Source: Paludibacteraceae bacterium
GTDB lineage: Bacteria > Bacteroidota > Bacteroidia > Bacteroidales > Paludibacteraceae
NCBI GenBank assembly: GCA_017478725.1
Contig: JAFVDD010000019.1
Coordinates: forward strand, 1-38,504
Length of the DNA stretch: 38,504 nucleotides
Direction: 5' to 3'
In this document: piece after piece, positions 9,187-16,905 of the stretch
Position numbering within the stretch: position 1 is the stretch's first letter
How the letters are laid out: the number at the start of each line of letters is the position of its first letter
Notes under the pieces: model-generated
Told to the model about the DNA's origin: nothing
Databases searched by the model: none
Seen by the model: only the letters and a program-made list of their open reading frames with translations
Program-made: the position numbers and the translations under genes

Positions 9187-9561
9187 ATGAATTTTCCTGA
9201 AAATCTTCGCTATACCAGCGAGCATGAGTGGATTCGCGTTGAAGGCGAAACAGCCTATGTGGGAATCACCGATTATGCCCAATCCGAGTTGGGAGAGATA
9301 GTATTTATAGACGTTCCTACCATAGGCGAGACTGTAGCCCAAGGAGAGGTCTTCGGATCGGTAGAGGCAGTCAAGACTGTGAGTGATCTGAACATGCCTG
9401 TTACGGGCGAGGTGCTCGAACTCAATGAAGCATTGGACGCCAACCCCGAACTGGTCAACAACGACCCCTACGGAGAGGGCTGGATGATCAAGATTACCGT
9501 CAAGGACGCTGCCGAGCTGGACAAACTGATGGACGCTGCCGCTTATCAGGCATCCCTCTGA
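9187..9561 (+). CDS. gcvH: Glycine cleavage system H protein
   Basis: A 124-aa lipoyl carrier protein that shuttles the aminomethyl group between the P, T and L proteins of glycine cleavage. The lipoyl-lysine is Lys63 in [12 protein letters not shown], preceded by the usual HEWIRVEG and [15 protein letters not shown] blocks. Length is standard. It lies 32 bases downstream of the GldJ-type gene and ahead of a strong hairpin, so the two probably share a transcript. No other gcv gene is in the window. Confidence 0.97.
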   Translation: MNFPENLRYTSEHEWIRVEGETAYVGITDYAQSELGEIVFIDVPTIGETVAQGEVFGSVEAVKTVSDLNMPVTGEVLELNEALDANPELVNNDPYGEGWMIKITVKDAAELDKLMDAAAYQASL

Positions 9562-9603
9562 CAGGCTGCGTGAATGTATTCACAACAACGTTCGCACAAC
9601 ATA

Positions 9604-9631
9604 AAACGCACTCGATTACTCGAGTGCGTTT
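9604..9631. terminator. Hairpin terminator between gcvH and the DUF4270 gene
   Basis: A perfect 11-bp stem (9604-9614 with 9621-9631) with a 6-base loop lies between the convergent gcvH and DUF4270 genes. The T-tract is short in both directions (TTTGTGTTTT on the plus strand). Confidence 0.7.
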
Positions 9632-9673
9632 GTGTTTTCCCTGACTGGTTACCTGTCGCCTTTATCCGGTTCC

Positions 9674-11089
9674 CTAAAATCCGCTGTACACCATCTTGAG
9701 CATTAGTCCGCTGGATGGCGATTGGATAATGGTGGCTGACATCGTTTGCTCCTCCTTGACACGGGTGATGGTAGTACTGCTGGCGGACGCTCTGTTCACG
9801 GTCACTGGCACCAGCAGCATTCGCAACTCTGGGTCTATCTCGCCTCCGTTGTTGTCATGCAGACGGATTTGCTGGGTAAGCAGCGTCGAGAGGTCGAAAT
9901 TATAGCAATAGATATACTCACCCGCCGAATCCGTCTCTTGGGTCAGGGTGGCCAGCAGTGCGCAGGTATCGGACGGCATCTCCAGCTGGCTGAAGAAACG
10001 ATCCTTGCTGCTCTCTTTGACCAGCAGCATATTTTGCGCCGGACTCAGCCAGCTCTCACGCGATTTATCGATGGTCGAGACTACTGCATTCTTGACATTA
10101 TATACCTCTACCTTCAGCTGCGCCATGTTCACATAGGGCCGCTTGCCGCCCTCCAGACGCGTCTCAATGGAGTCTATGATGGATTGCAGAGGCATTACTA
10201 CGCGCGTGTACACGCCCGCGGGCGCTACAATATAATTATGTGTCAGCGAGTCATCACGCATCTCGTCCACCCATTCCTGCTTGTCCACATAGGTGATTTG
10301 ATTGATCGTACGCACTTCCGAGTTGGCGTAGAACGCTTTCATGTCGCTCACCGTAGTATCCTTGCCGGCCTTGGGGTAACTGAAATGATAGAACACGCCC
10401 AGTGCCATGTCGGAGATATTCAGTATCGTGGACGATCCGAACGAACTCTCGATCATCAATCCGCGGAACTGCTGATTGAATTTCTCCTGGCTCTCAAACG
10501 TACGTATATTGGCAAATTCCTGCGTGAAATCGTCATTCAGACGCATGCGCAGCATAGGAATATAATTGCCGTTGCTGTCCTGTATGGAATCCAATTTCTC
10601 CGAGGCGGCTACTATGCGGTGGTTGGTCAATATACTCTTCTCGCGCGAGCAGTAAGTGTCAATATTGATATTGGTATAGTAACTGCTCATATAATTGAGT
10701 GTCGCCTTGTCCATCAGATAGGCATTGACAGCCATCGGCGAACTGCCGTCACCCGTCCAGCTGGCGTAGTACATAAACAGACACACGGAGTCTATCACCG
10801 CATTCTCCGGATAGTGGTAGCCCTCCGGACATGCCAACTGGGTCAGTATGCGTGCCTGCACCAATCCGAAATCGGTCTCCATCTCGCCCAGCAGGAATGA
10901 ATCCGCCTGCGACACGATCGAATCAAAAGGCTCAACCGCCGTATTCACGTCAAATGTGTCTGCCAGCACTATGATGCGGTCCTCTTCGTTCAATACGGCG
11001 CTTCCAGCACGGTCAGAATCTCCCTTGCATGAACTGATGCCCACACACAACCACATCAAAGAAATTATGATGAAAAATCTGCTCCTCAC
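9674..11089 (-). CDS. DUF4270 family lipoprotein
   Basis: A 471-aa envelope protein. The N-terminus is a lipoprotein signal ending GISSC (lipid Cys21). The pattern after it (FDVNTAVEPFDSIVSQADSF, LLGEMETDFGLVQARILTQ, then SVCLFMYYASWTGD) is what I know as DUF4270, a family of unknown function seen in Bacteroidota. The rest is beta-rich with no catalytic motif I can see. It lies 9 bases downstream of the starch-synthase-like gene and is probably co-transcribed; I recall the order panC, starch synthase, DUF4270 as conserved in Bacteroides. Role unknown. Confidence 0.8.
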   Translation of the reverse strand: MRSRFFIIISLMWLCVGISSCKGDSDRAGSAVLNEEDRIIVLADTFDVNTAVEPFDSIVSQADSFLLGEMETDFGLVQARILTQLACPEGYHYPENAVIDSVCLFMYYASWTGDGSSPMAVNAYLMDKATLNYMSSYYTNINIDTYCSREKSILTNHRIVAASEKLDSIQDSNGNYIPMLRMRLNDDFTQEFANIRTFESQEKFNQQFRGLMIESSFGSSTILNISDMALGVFYHFSYPKAGKDTTVSDMKAFYANSEVRTINQITYVDKQEWVDEMRDDSLTHNYIVAPAGVYTRVVMPLQSIIDSIETRLEGGKRPYVNMAQLKVEVYNVKNAVVSTIDKSRESWLSPAQNMLLVKESSKDRFFSQLEMPSDTCALLATLTQETDSAGEYIYCYNFDLSTLLTQQIRLHDNNGGEIDPELRMLLVPVTVNRASASSTTITRVKEEQTMSATIIQSPSSGLMLKMVYSGF

Positions 11090-11098
11090 GTTGGTTCC

Positions 11099-11932
11099 TT
11101 ACTCCTCTCCCAGCAATTTCTGATAGAACTCCCACTGCCTGCGGCCTACCTCGTTCATATCCGCATTCGGCTCATACGGCAGAATCGGCTTGCCTTTGGT
11201 TTCCGCATAATTCATCAACCGCTGGTTGACTTGCGGCGTGGTATATACAATCGCATCGGCGTTGTCAATGGCCAGACGCATCAATTCCTCGTACCCTACA
11301 GGGAAACCCGCTACCGACCTCACATCCGTATTGGTCACGCCCTCCACACGCAACTTGTCCGAGTACTTGGTGCCAAACGGTGTTTTATACTCCTGGTCGT
11401 CCAACGCCAGCACTACCTTCGAGTTGGCAAAGAAAGGCTCATCGGCAAACGCTTTTTTCACATACAGCGGCGCCAGGGCGGACATCCAACCCGAGCAGAC
11501 AATGATATTCGGCGTCCAGCGCTGCTTTTTCACCGTCTCCAATACTCCCAGCGCGAAAAATATCGTGCGGTCGTCATTGTCCTTGTATTCCACACCCTTG
11601 TCGTCTGCCACTCCTTTGCGGCGGTGGAACAGATCATCGTTGTCGATGAAATAGATCTGGATGCGCGCCGACTGAATCGAAGCCACCTTGATCAGCAGCG
11701 GATGGTCGCTTTCCTCAATGATCAGATTCATGCCGGACAAGCGGATCACTTCATGCAACTGATTGCGCCGCTCGTTGATTTCGCCGAATTTGGGCATGAA
11801 CGTACGCGTCTCATAATTATGAGCCTGAAAATATTCAGGCATCTTGCGATTGAGCATACGAATCGGCGTTTCTTCGGCCAAATAGGGGTAAATCTCTTGC
11901 GAGATAAACAATATACGATTTGGCTCTTTCAT
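11099..11932 (-). CDS. Short starch/glycogen synthase-like protein (GT5 N-terminal domain only)
   Basis: A 277-aa protein corresponding to the N-terminal half of GT5 glycogen/starch synthase. It begins with ILFISQEIYPYL followed by the long stretch up to NIIVCSGWMSALAPLYVK, which matches the family's catalytic N-domain. The C-terminal nucleotide-sugar domain of a full-length synthase (about 480 aa) is missing, and the usual N-terminal KTGGL motif is replaced by EETPIRM. Both make normal glycogen synthase activity doubtful. I recall such short forms next to panC in other Bacteroidales, so this is probably a real subfamily and not a fresh truncation. The substrate is unknown. Confidence 0.8.
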   Translation of the reverse strand: MKEPNRILFISQEIYPYLAEETPIRMLNRKMPEYFQAHNYETRTFMPKFGEINERRNQLHEVIRLSGMNLIIEESDHPLLIKVASIQSARIQIYFIDNDDLFHRRKGVADDKGVEYKDNDDRTIFFALGVLETVKKQRWTPNIIVCSGWMSALAPLYVKKAFADEPFFANSKVVLALDDQEYKTPFGTKYSDKLRVEGVTNTDVRSVAGFPVGYEELMRLAIDNADAIVYTTPQVNQRLMNYAETKGKPILPYEPNADMNEVGRRQWEFYQKLLGEE

Positions 11933-11991
11933 AGGCGCATGGTGTTTGAGTGATGAACTACTAATAACCCTTAAGGTACAATTTTACATTG

Positions 11992-11999
11992 CAAAGGTA
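11992..11999 (-). promoter_or_regulatory. -7 element for the starch-synthase-like gene
   Basis: TACCTTTG on the minus strand, about 60 bases before the ATG. The expected -33 position shows only a T-rich sequence, so the call rests on the -7 motif. Confidence 0.5.
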
Positions 12000-12062
12000 C
12001 GAAAAAATTTTGATATTACGAAAAAAAATGACGAAAAATTTTATTTTTCGAGTATTTTTGAC

Positions 12063-12070
12063 TATCTTTG
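12063..12070 (+). promoter_or_regulatory. -7 element for panC
   Basis: TATCTTTG with a T-rich -33 region 20 bases upstream (TTTT at 12039-12042); predicts a leader of about 55 bases. It is arranged back-to-back with the promoter of the divergent gene. Confidence 0.55.
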
Positions 12071-12132
12071 CACGCTTTTTCGAACACTGTGCTTCGATTT
12101 TGCTAATCTTGTATCTTTAAACGAATCATTAT

Positions 12133-12993
12133 ATGCAAATTCTTACAACCAAAAAAGAGCTTCAGGAAACTGTCCGTTCCTGCAAAATGTCCGGCAAAAC
12201 AATCGGACTGGTTCCTACCATGGGAGCGCTCCACGAAGGACACGCTTCACTCGTACGCAGATGCGTCAGCGAAAACGATGTTTGTGTCGTCTCTGTCTTT
12301 GTCAACCCTACCCAGTTCAACAACAAAGAGGATCTCGCCAAATACCCGCGTAATATAGAGCGAGACGCCGCTTTGCTGGAGTCTATCGGCGCACATTTTG
12401 TTTTTGCGCCTACGCCGGAAGAGATGTATTCCGCCGAGGAAATGAACAATACATTCTCCTTTGATTTCAATGGTCTGGACAAGGTGATGGAGGGAAAAAT
12501 GCGGCCGGGACACTTCAACGGAGTCGTACAAGTGGTCAGCCGCCTTTTCTATCTCGTGCAACCCGACAGGGCTTATTTCGGCGAAAAGGATTTCCAGCAG
12601 CTGGCTATTATCCATTTTATGGTGGAGCGCAGCGAACTGGCGGGCACGTTCGGAAACCTCAAAATCATCGGATGCCCTATTGTTCGCGAGCAATCCGGCC
12701 TGGCACTCTCCAGCCGCAACGAACGACTCTCCGAATCCGAAAAACAAACCGCACTCGGTATCTCACGCACGCTCTTTGCGTCGCAGGAATGGGCGAAAGA
12801 GCCGGAAGCAACGGTTGCCGCCGTACAGCAACGGGTGATTGACACCATCAATGCCATACCCGGACTGGAAGTGGAATACTATGAGATTGTTGATCAGTCC
12901 TCGCTCCTGCCCACCGATACATTCAACCACGCCATCGGATGCGTCACCGTCTATTGCGGCCCCGTACGCCTCATCGACAACATCAAATATTAA
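12133..12993 (+). CDS. panC: Pantothenate synthetase
   Basis: A 286-aa cytoplasmic enzyme that ligates pantoate and beta-alanine, using ATP, in the pantothenate/CoA pathway. The nucleotide-binding PTMGALHEGH stretch has the HxGH motif at residues 34-37, followed by VVSVFVNPTQFN; FGEKDFQQL and LALSSRNERL (the KMSKS-like region) are also present. Length is normal. panD is not in this window. The stop codon TAA at 12991-12993 lies inside the first unit of an 11-bp tandem array. pdxB follows after 115 bases. Confidence 0.98.
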   Translation: MQILTTKKELQETVRSCKMSGKTIGLVPTMGALHEGHASLVRRCVSENDVCVVSVFVNPTQFNNKEDLAKYPRNIERDAALLESIGAHFVFAPTPEEMYSAEEMNNTFSFDFNGLDKVMEGKMRPGHFNGVVQVVSRLFYLVQPDRAYFGEKDFQQLAIIHFMVERSELAGTFGNLKIIGCPIVREQSGLALSSRNERLSESEKQTALGISRTLFASQEWAKEPEATVAAVQQRVIDTINAIPGLEVEYYEIVDQSSLLPTDTFNHAIGCVTVYCGPVRLIDNIKY

Positions 12994-13026
12994 TCAAATA
13001 TTAATCAAAGATTAATCAATATTGAT
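12984..13026. repeat. 11-bp tandem array, AT-rich (unit CAAATATTAAT)
   Basis: Units at 12984-12994 and 12995-13005 (identical), 13006-13016 (one change) and a degenerate fourth at 13017-13026. The first unit contains the panC stop codon. Confidence 0.85.
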
Positions 13027-13035
13027 CGGTCCAAT

Positions 13036-13068
13036 GCCGACGGTCAGCCGACAGTCAGCCGACGGTCA
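13036..13068. repeat. 11-bp tandem array, GC-rich (unit GCCGACGGTCA)
   Basis: Three units at 13036-13046, 13047-13057 (one change) and 13058-13068. It has the same period as the AT-rich array 10 bases upstream but an unrelated sequence. Confidence 0.85.
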
Positions 13069-13108
13069 AGTATGACGTCACTTACCCGTCACCTCAATAT
13101 ACTAATTC

Positions 13109-14059
13109 GTGAGAATCGTTTTTGACCAATATATTCCTTTCTTGGCGGAGGCCGTTCAATCTCACTGGCCCCAAGTGCAGATTTATCCGATGAAACCGGA
13201 GGAAATCAATGCTTCTGCAGTGTGTGAGGCGGATGTGCTTGTTGTGCGTACGCGCACACGGGTGGATGAACAACTGCTCTCCGGCTCACGCGTCCGGCTG
13301 GTTTGTACCGCTACTATCGGTTATGACCATATAGATACCGCCTGGTGTCAATCCCATGGAATACAATGGATGTCCTGCCCGGGATGCAACGCCCAAGCCG
13401 TTTGCGACTATATAGAAGAAGCCCTCTCCGAAGCAACGGATTTGTCTGTCTGCCCATCCTCCGGTTCTCCTACTATCGGTGTTGTGGGAGTAGGCCATGT
13501 GGGAAGCAAAGTGGCAGCGATGGTGGAGCGCAAAGGAATGAGAGTGCTGCTGAACGACCCGCCCAAGCACATCGGTGTTTCCCTCCATGACATCGCCGGC
13601 AATTGTGACATCATCACTTTCCACGTACCGTTGGATGCCACCACTCACCATCTCTGCAACGCGGATTTCTTACGCAGCTGCCGTCCCGGCGCACTGATTA
13701 TCAATGCCGCACGCGGAGGAGTAGTGGACGAACAGGCGTTGCTGGAGAGCGGACACCCGTATATCCTGGATACATGGGAGAACGAACCGCATCTGAACCA
13801 CGATGTGCTGCAGCATGCCCTACTCGCCTCCATGCACATCGCCGGTTACTCGATGGAAGGCAAACGAAACGCCACACAGATGTGCCTGGACGCTGTAGCA
13901 GCATATTTCCACCTGCCTCCGGTCACCCGGATCAGCGGAACCTCCGGACAATCCGCACAGGGAGACACTGCTCCCGGATGGCTCGCACGTATATCCGCAC
14001 AACTGAAAGAGCAACCCGGACAATTCGAGTTGCTCCGCAAAAATTATATTCTCCGGTAA
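13109..14059 (+). CDS. pdxB: Erythronate-4-phosphate dehydrogenase
   Basis: A 316-aa D-2-hydroxyacid dehydrogenase of the PdxB type, acting in the DXP-dependent pyridoxal phosphate pathway. It opens with IVFDQYIPF and has CTATIGYDHID with WMSCPGCNAQAVCDYI (PdxB-type), the NAD-binding GVVGVGHVGSKVA, the catalytic INAARGGVVDE and LDTWENEP segments, and HIAGYSMEGK. It uses GTG at 13109 as start. It is about 60 residues shorter than the E. coli enzyme, mostly in the C-terminal dimerisation region, which seems usual for Bacteroidales versions. It ends 28 bases from the convergent GYF_2 gene. Confidence 0.93.
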   Translation: MRIVFDQYIPFLAEAVQSHWPQVQIYPMKPEEINASAVCEADVLVVRTRTRVDEQLLSGSRVRLVCTATIGYDHIDTAWCQSHGIQWMSCPGCNAQAVCDYIEEALSEATDLSVCPSSGSPTIGVVGVGHVGSKVAAMVERKGMRVLLNDPPKHIGVSLHDIAGNCDIITFHVPLDATTHHLCNADFLRSCRPGALIINAARGGVVDEQALLESGHPYILDTWENEPHLNHDVLQHALLASMHIAGYSMEGKRNATQMCLDAVAAYFHLPPVTRISGTSGQSAQGDTAPGWLARISAQLKEQPGQFELLRKNYILR

Positions 14060-14087
14060 CTGACAGCGGATAGGCGGTTGAAGAGGA

Positions 14088-14552
14088 TCACGAATGATTT
14101 TGGCATGATTGCAGCAGTTGTTTGAGGGCTGCAGAAGAAGTGATATCCGGCTGAGCCGCCAGTAGTTCATCCACCGCTTGCGCAGTAGCCGCTCCCTTGA
14201 AGCCCAACTGGGCCATCGCTGCTACCAGCTCATGCCGCAGAGGATGTTCCGCTTTGGCGGGCTTAGGCACAACGGGTGTTTTCTTCTTACGTTCGGAGGG
14301 AGCATTGAGAATAAGCAGTTTGTTGATGTGCGGCACTGTGTGCGCATATACCCATCCGGCAAAACCGGCTTCCCATACATACGTATCCGGCAGAAGCAGA
14401 CCTTTCTTCACCAGTTGCTGCAATTCCGTTTTAGTGAACGGTCCTGCTTGTTGTCCGTTGATTACTACATACGTCTGCACCTTTGTGGAGGAGGGGGTGG
14501 TACTGGGCCTGGAAGCCTTGGCAAGAGCAGAAAATAATGATTTGTATCCCAT
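14088..14552 (-). CDS. GYF_2-domain protein with RuvA-C/UBA-like tail
   Basis: 154 aa from the chosen start. A GYF_2 domain (TYVVINGQQAGPFTKTELQQ to FAGWVYAH) fills roughly residues 27-75; such domains bind peptides or membrane partners. A basic, Pro-rich linker follows (SERKKKTPVVPKPAK), then about 50 residues that resemble the small three-helix RuvA C-terminal/UBA fold (LVAAMAQLGFKGAATAQAV). That likeness is my inference. I place the start at the ATG at 14552, not the one at 14642, because the promoter (-7 at 14573-14580) lies between them. Function unknown. Confidence 0.78.
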   Translation of the reverse strand: MGYKSLFSALAKASRPSTTPSSTKVQTYVVINGQQAGPFTKTELQQLVKKGLLLPDTYVWEAGFAGWVYAHTVPHINKLLILNAPSERKKKTPVVPKPAKAEHPLRHELVAAMAQLGFKGAATAQAVDELLAAQPDITSSAALKQLLQSCQNHS

Positions 14553-14572
14553 GAGTAGCGGTTTTTTCAGGA

Positions 14573-14604
14573 CAAAGGTACAAAAATATTTGCACATATA
14601 CAAA
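14573..14604 (-). promoter_or_regulatory. Promoter for the GYF_2 gene
   Basis: TTTG (14604-14601), 20 bases, TACCTTTG (14580-14573): a full match. It includes the extended element TTTGTATATGTG shared with three other promoters here. It decides the start of the gene at 14552. Confidence 0.75.
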
Positions 14605-14620
14605 AAAAGCAGTAATTTTG
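14589..14620 (+). promoter_or_regulatory. Promoter for the BtuB-like receptor gene
   Basis: TTTG (14589-14592), 20 bases, TAATTTTG (14613-14620). It overlaps the divergent GYF_2 promoter, with the two -33 boxes 8 bases apart. The predicted start is about 15 bases before the ATG, leaving no room for a riboswitch. Confidence 0.7.
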
Positions 14621-14641
14621 TACGTTTTTTTCTAAGAAACA

Positions 14642-16816
14642 ATGTTCAAACTTATTCAACAACCGCGTGGAATCCGTTTCCGTCGGTTCTGCCACAAGGC
14701 ATACGCCGCCTTCTGTTCGCTTCATCGGGAAGTGACCATTGGCCGTATAGCCGGATACATGACCGACCTGGAGATGCTCAAACAGGGCAAAAGCATCGCC
14801 GTCTCGGCATTGCTGCTCTGCTCCGGCATCGCCGCTGCCGAAACGGACGAGGGTGCACCACCCGATTCCGCTGCCTTGACCGCTCAGCAACTTAGTCTTC
14901 AGGAGGTGCTGGTGGTGGCTCAGAAAGCTGAAGTTCATTCGGAAGCCTACCGACTTATCACGCAAGTGTCGCATGCCGAGATAGAGGCGTTGTCGATACA
15001 GACTGTGGCGGATATTTTGCAATATCTGCCGGGTATTGATGTGCGTACACGCGGCGCCAACGGCGCGCAGGCGGACATCAGCATGCGCGGCGGCACGTTC
15101 GACCAGGTGCTCGTCATGCTCAACGGGGTCAGCCTCAGCGACTTCCACACAGGGCACTATGCGCTGAATATCCCGATTTCAACGGAACTAATCGAGCGTA
15201 TCGAGGTGTTGCAAGGCACATCCGCCAGCCTCCATGGCGCTTTCTCCGGAGCTGTCAATATAGTTACAAAGTCGAAAGTAGAAAGTCCGACGTCAAAAGA
15301 CGTGACGCTCAAACTGACCGCCGGCATGAACGGATTGGTTAATCCGGAGGTCGCTGCAAGTATTCAACCTTCTAAACAGCGAAGCGATAAACTTCTAAAC
15401 GGTGAGCAACAGCTTACCTTCAATCTCTCCGCTGAATACAGCCGTGCGGACGGCTATTACGCGCCATCGCCTACCGAGAAAGAAGCAACCGCCTGCAGAA
15501 ACTCGGATTTCAAACTCGCCAACCTCTATTTCCAGACCCGCTGGCGCGGGTTGGATGTGCAGGCTGGCGCCCAATGGAAAGATGCAGGACTGGGAATGGG
15601 TTATGGTTTCGGCAGCCAGGATCAGTTTGATGCCACGCGCACCGCTTTCGCTTCCGCCGGATACGAGCATCGTTGGGGTGCCTGGCGGTTGGATGCGCAG
15701 GCTGCCTATCGAGCCAACTACGACCGATATGAGTGGCACCGCGGACAACGGCTATACGGCAATTTCCATTTCGCCCAAACAGCTTCCGCTGCCATAGCCG
15801 CCCATTACGCCTCACGCATAGGCACTACCTCGTTCGGCGTGAGCGCGCGCAACGAGAACATGCACTCCACCAACCTCGGGGACACTATCCATCCCGACGG
15901 ACAAGTGCCCAACGTAGCGGATTTTCCGCTAAGCGAAGTGCGTGTGCTGGATCTTGTTCGCGGAGGTAACCGTTTTCACGCCAACTACTATGCCGAGCAG
16001 ACGTTCTATTATGCAGGTCTGTCCGCCTCCATCGGTATCAACGGCACCTATAACACGCAGTTTGGCCATCATGTAGGCGGTGGAGCGAATATCGGCTATG
16101 CCTTCCAAAAGGGCGGCACGGTGTATGTCAATGCCAACCGCTCACTGCGTATGCCTACTTTCACCGACCTCTATTATAATGCCGGCAACCAGCTTGGCAA
16201 CAGCAATCTCCGCCCCGAAGAAGCATGGCTGCTCTCCGTGGGGTATAAAGGCGAATGGCGAATGGCGGATGGCGAAAAGTCTGCCGGCACGCTGAGCGTA
16301 GCCGCTGACTGGTACTACCGCTGGGGAAGAAATATCATCGACTGGGTCTATGTGGCGGAAGATGCCAAACGCCCTTACCACGCCATGAACCAGCAGCAGG
16401 TCAATGCTACGGGAGTGGAAGTAAGTGTGGCGTACAGGCTGAATGAATGGCTGCGGTGTCTCTCGGTGGATTACGCCTACACCTATCTGGATCTCAATCT
16501 CAAGGAGAGCGGTTCGCGCTATCTGGATTACCTGAGCCATAAACTTGCCATCCATCTGGAGCATGGTATCTACAAAGGCTTTGGCGCCTCATGGACCGTA
16601 CGCTGGCAGAAACGCGAGGGACAGTATAACAACGCCGAGGGAGCAGTTCACGATTACACACCCGTCTGGCTGTTGGATGGCTCAGTCTATTGGCAAAACC
16701 GGTTCCTGCGCGTCAGCGCCGATTGCACCAACATGACCAACACCCGTTATTACGACTACGGCGGAATCCTCCAGCCCGGTGCCTGGGCAAAGGTTACCAT
16801 CAAAGCGATGTTGTAA
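14642..16816 (+). CDS. TonB-dependent outer-membrane receptor, BtuB-like
   Basis: A 724-aa TonB-dependent transporter. After an unusually long, Arg-rich N-terminal leader (residues 1-49) comes the hydrophobic signal core (about 50-66), a TonB-box-like LQEVLVVAQ (87-95), a plug domain (ADILQYLPGIDVRTRG, QADISMRGGTFDQVLVMLNG, RIEVLQGTSASLHGAFSGAV) and a 22-strand-type barrel ending in an aromatic/hydrophobic C-terminus. The plug most resembles BtuB-type (cobalamin) receptors, but there is no cobalamin riboswitch upstream and no vitamin gene nearby, so the ligand is open. Two heptamer arrays lie inside: one just after the plug (15268-15302), one in a probable surface loop (16250-16277). Confidence 0.88.
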   Translation: MFKLIQQPRGIRFRRFCHKAYAAFCSLHREVTIGRIAGYMTDLEMLKQGKSIAVSALLLCSGIAAAETDEGAPPDSAALTAQQLSLQEVLVVAQKAEVHSEAYRLITQVSHAEIEALSIQTVADILQYLPGIDVRTRGANGAQADISMRGGTFDQVLVMLNGVSLSDFHTGHYALNIPISTELIERIEVLQGTSASLHGAFSGAVNIVTKSKVESPTSKDVTLKLTAGMNGLVNPEVAASIQPSKQRSDKLLNGEQQLTFNLSAEYSRADGYYAPSPTEKEATACRNSDFKLANLYFQTRWRGLDVQAGAQWKDAGLGMGYGFGSQDQFDATRTAFASAGYEHRWGAWRLDAQAAYRANYDRYEWHRGQRLYGNFHFAQTASAAIAAHYASRIGTTSFGVSARNENMHSTNLGDTIHPDGQVPNVADFPLSEVRVLDLVRGGNRFHANYYAEQTFYYAGLSASIGINGTYNTQFGHHVGGGANIGYAFQKGGTVYVNANRSLRMPTFTDLYYNAGNQLGNSNLRPEEAWLLSVGYKGEWRMADGEKSAGTLSVAADWYYRWGRNIIDWVYVAEDAKRPYHAMNQQQVNATGVEVSVAYRLNEWLRCLSVDYAYTYLDLNLKESGSRYLDYLSHKLAIHLEHGIYKGFGASWTVRWQKREGQYNNAEGAVHDYTPVWLLDGSVYWQNRFLRVSADCTNMTNTRYYDYGGILQPGAWAKVTIKAML
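15268..15302. repeat. 7-bp tandem array in the BtuB-like gene
   Basis: Five 7-base units: AAAGTCG, AAAGTAG, AAAGTCC, GACGTCA, AAAGACG. It encodes SKVESPTSKD, directly after the plug domain. Confidence 0.7.
16250..16277. repeat. 7-bp tandem array in the BtuB-like gene
   Basis: Four 7-base units: GGCGAAT, GGCGAAT, GGCGGAT, GGCGAAA. It encodes GEWRMADGEK, likely in a surface loop between strands. Confidence 0.85.
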
Positions 16817-16855
16817 TAATGACATTTTGTGTGTTTCCGCAATCGATAATAAAAA

Positions 16856-16882
16856 CAAGCGCCATCCGTCGGGTGGCGCTTG
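16856..16882 (-). terminator. Intrinsic terminator of the LRR protein gene
   Basis: A 9-bp stem (16856-16864 with 16874-16882) with a partly paired 9-base loop. On the minus strand it is followed by TTTTTATTAT, so it serves the LRR gene, and it may also stop the convergent receptor message. Confidence 0.8.
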
Positions 16883-16905
16883 CTGGATAGATGTTGTACA
16901 AGGGA

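Noticed and set aside
9746-10900. Plus-strand open frame opposite the DUF4270 gene
   Set aside because: The minus-strand frame has a lipoprotein signal and family pattern; the other frame has an abnormal His/Arg-rich composition.
12984-13068. CRISPR array
   Set aside because: The 11-bp units are directly adjacent with no spacers; no cas genes.
14560-14641. Cobalamin riboswitch before the BtuB-like receptor
   Set aside because: The promoter places the start about 15 bases before the ATG, and no B12-box-like sequence is present.
14553-14642. Upstream ATG at 14642 as start of the GYF_2 gene
   Set aside because: The promoter -7 box lies between it and the ATG at 14552, so the message could not include it.
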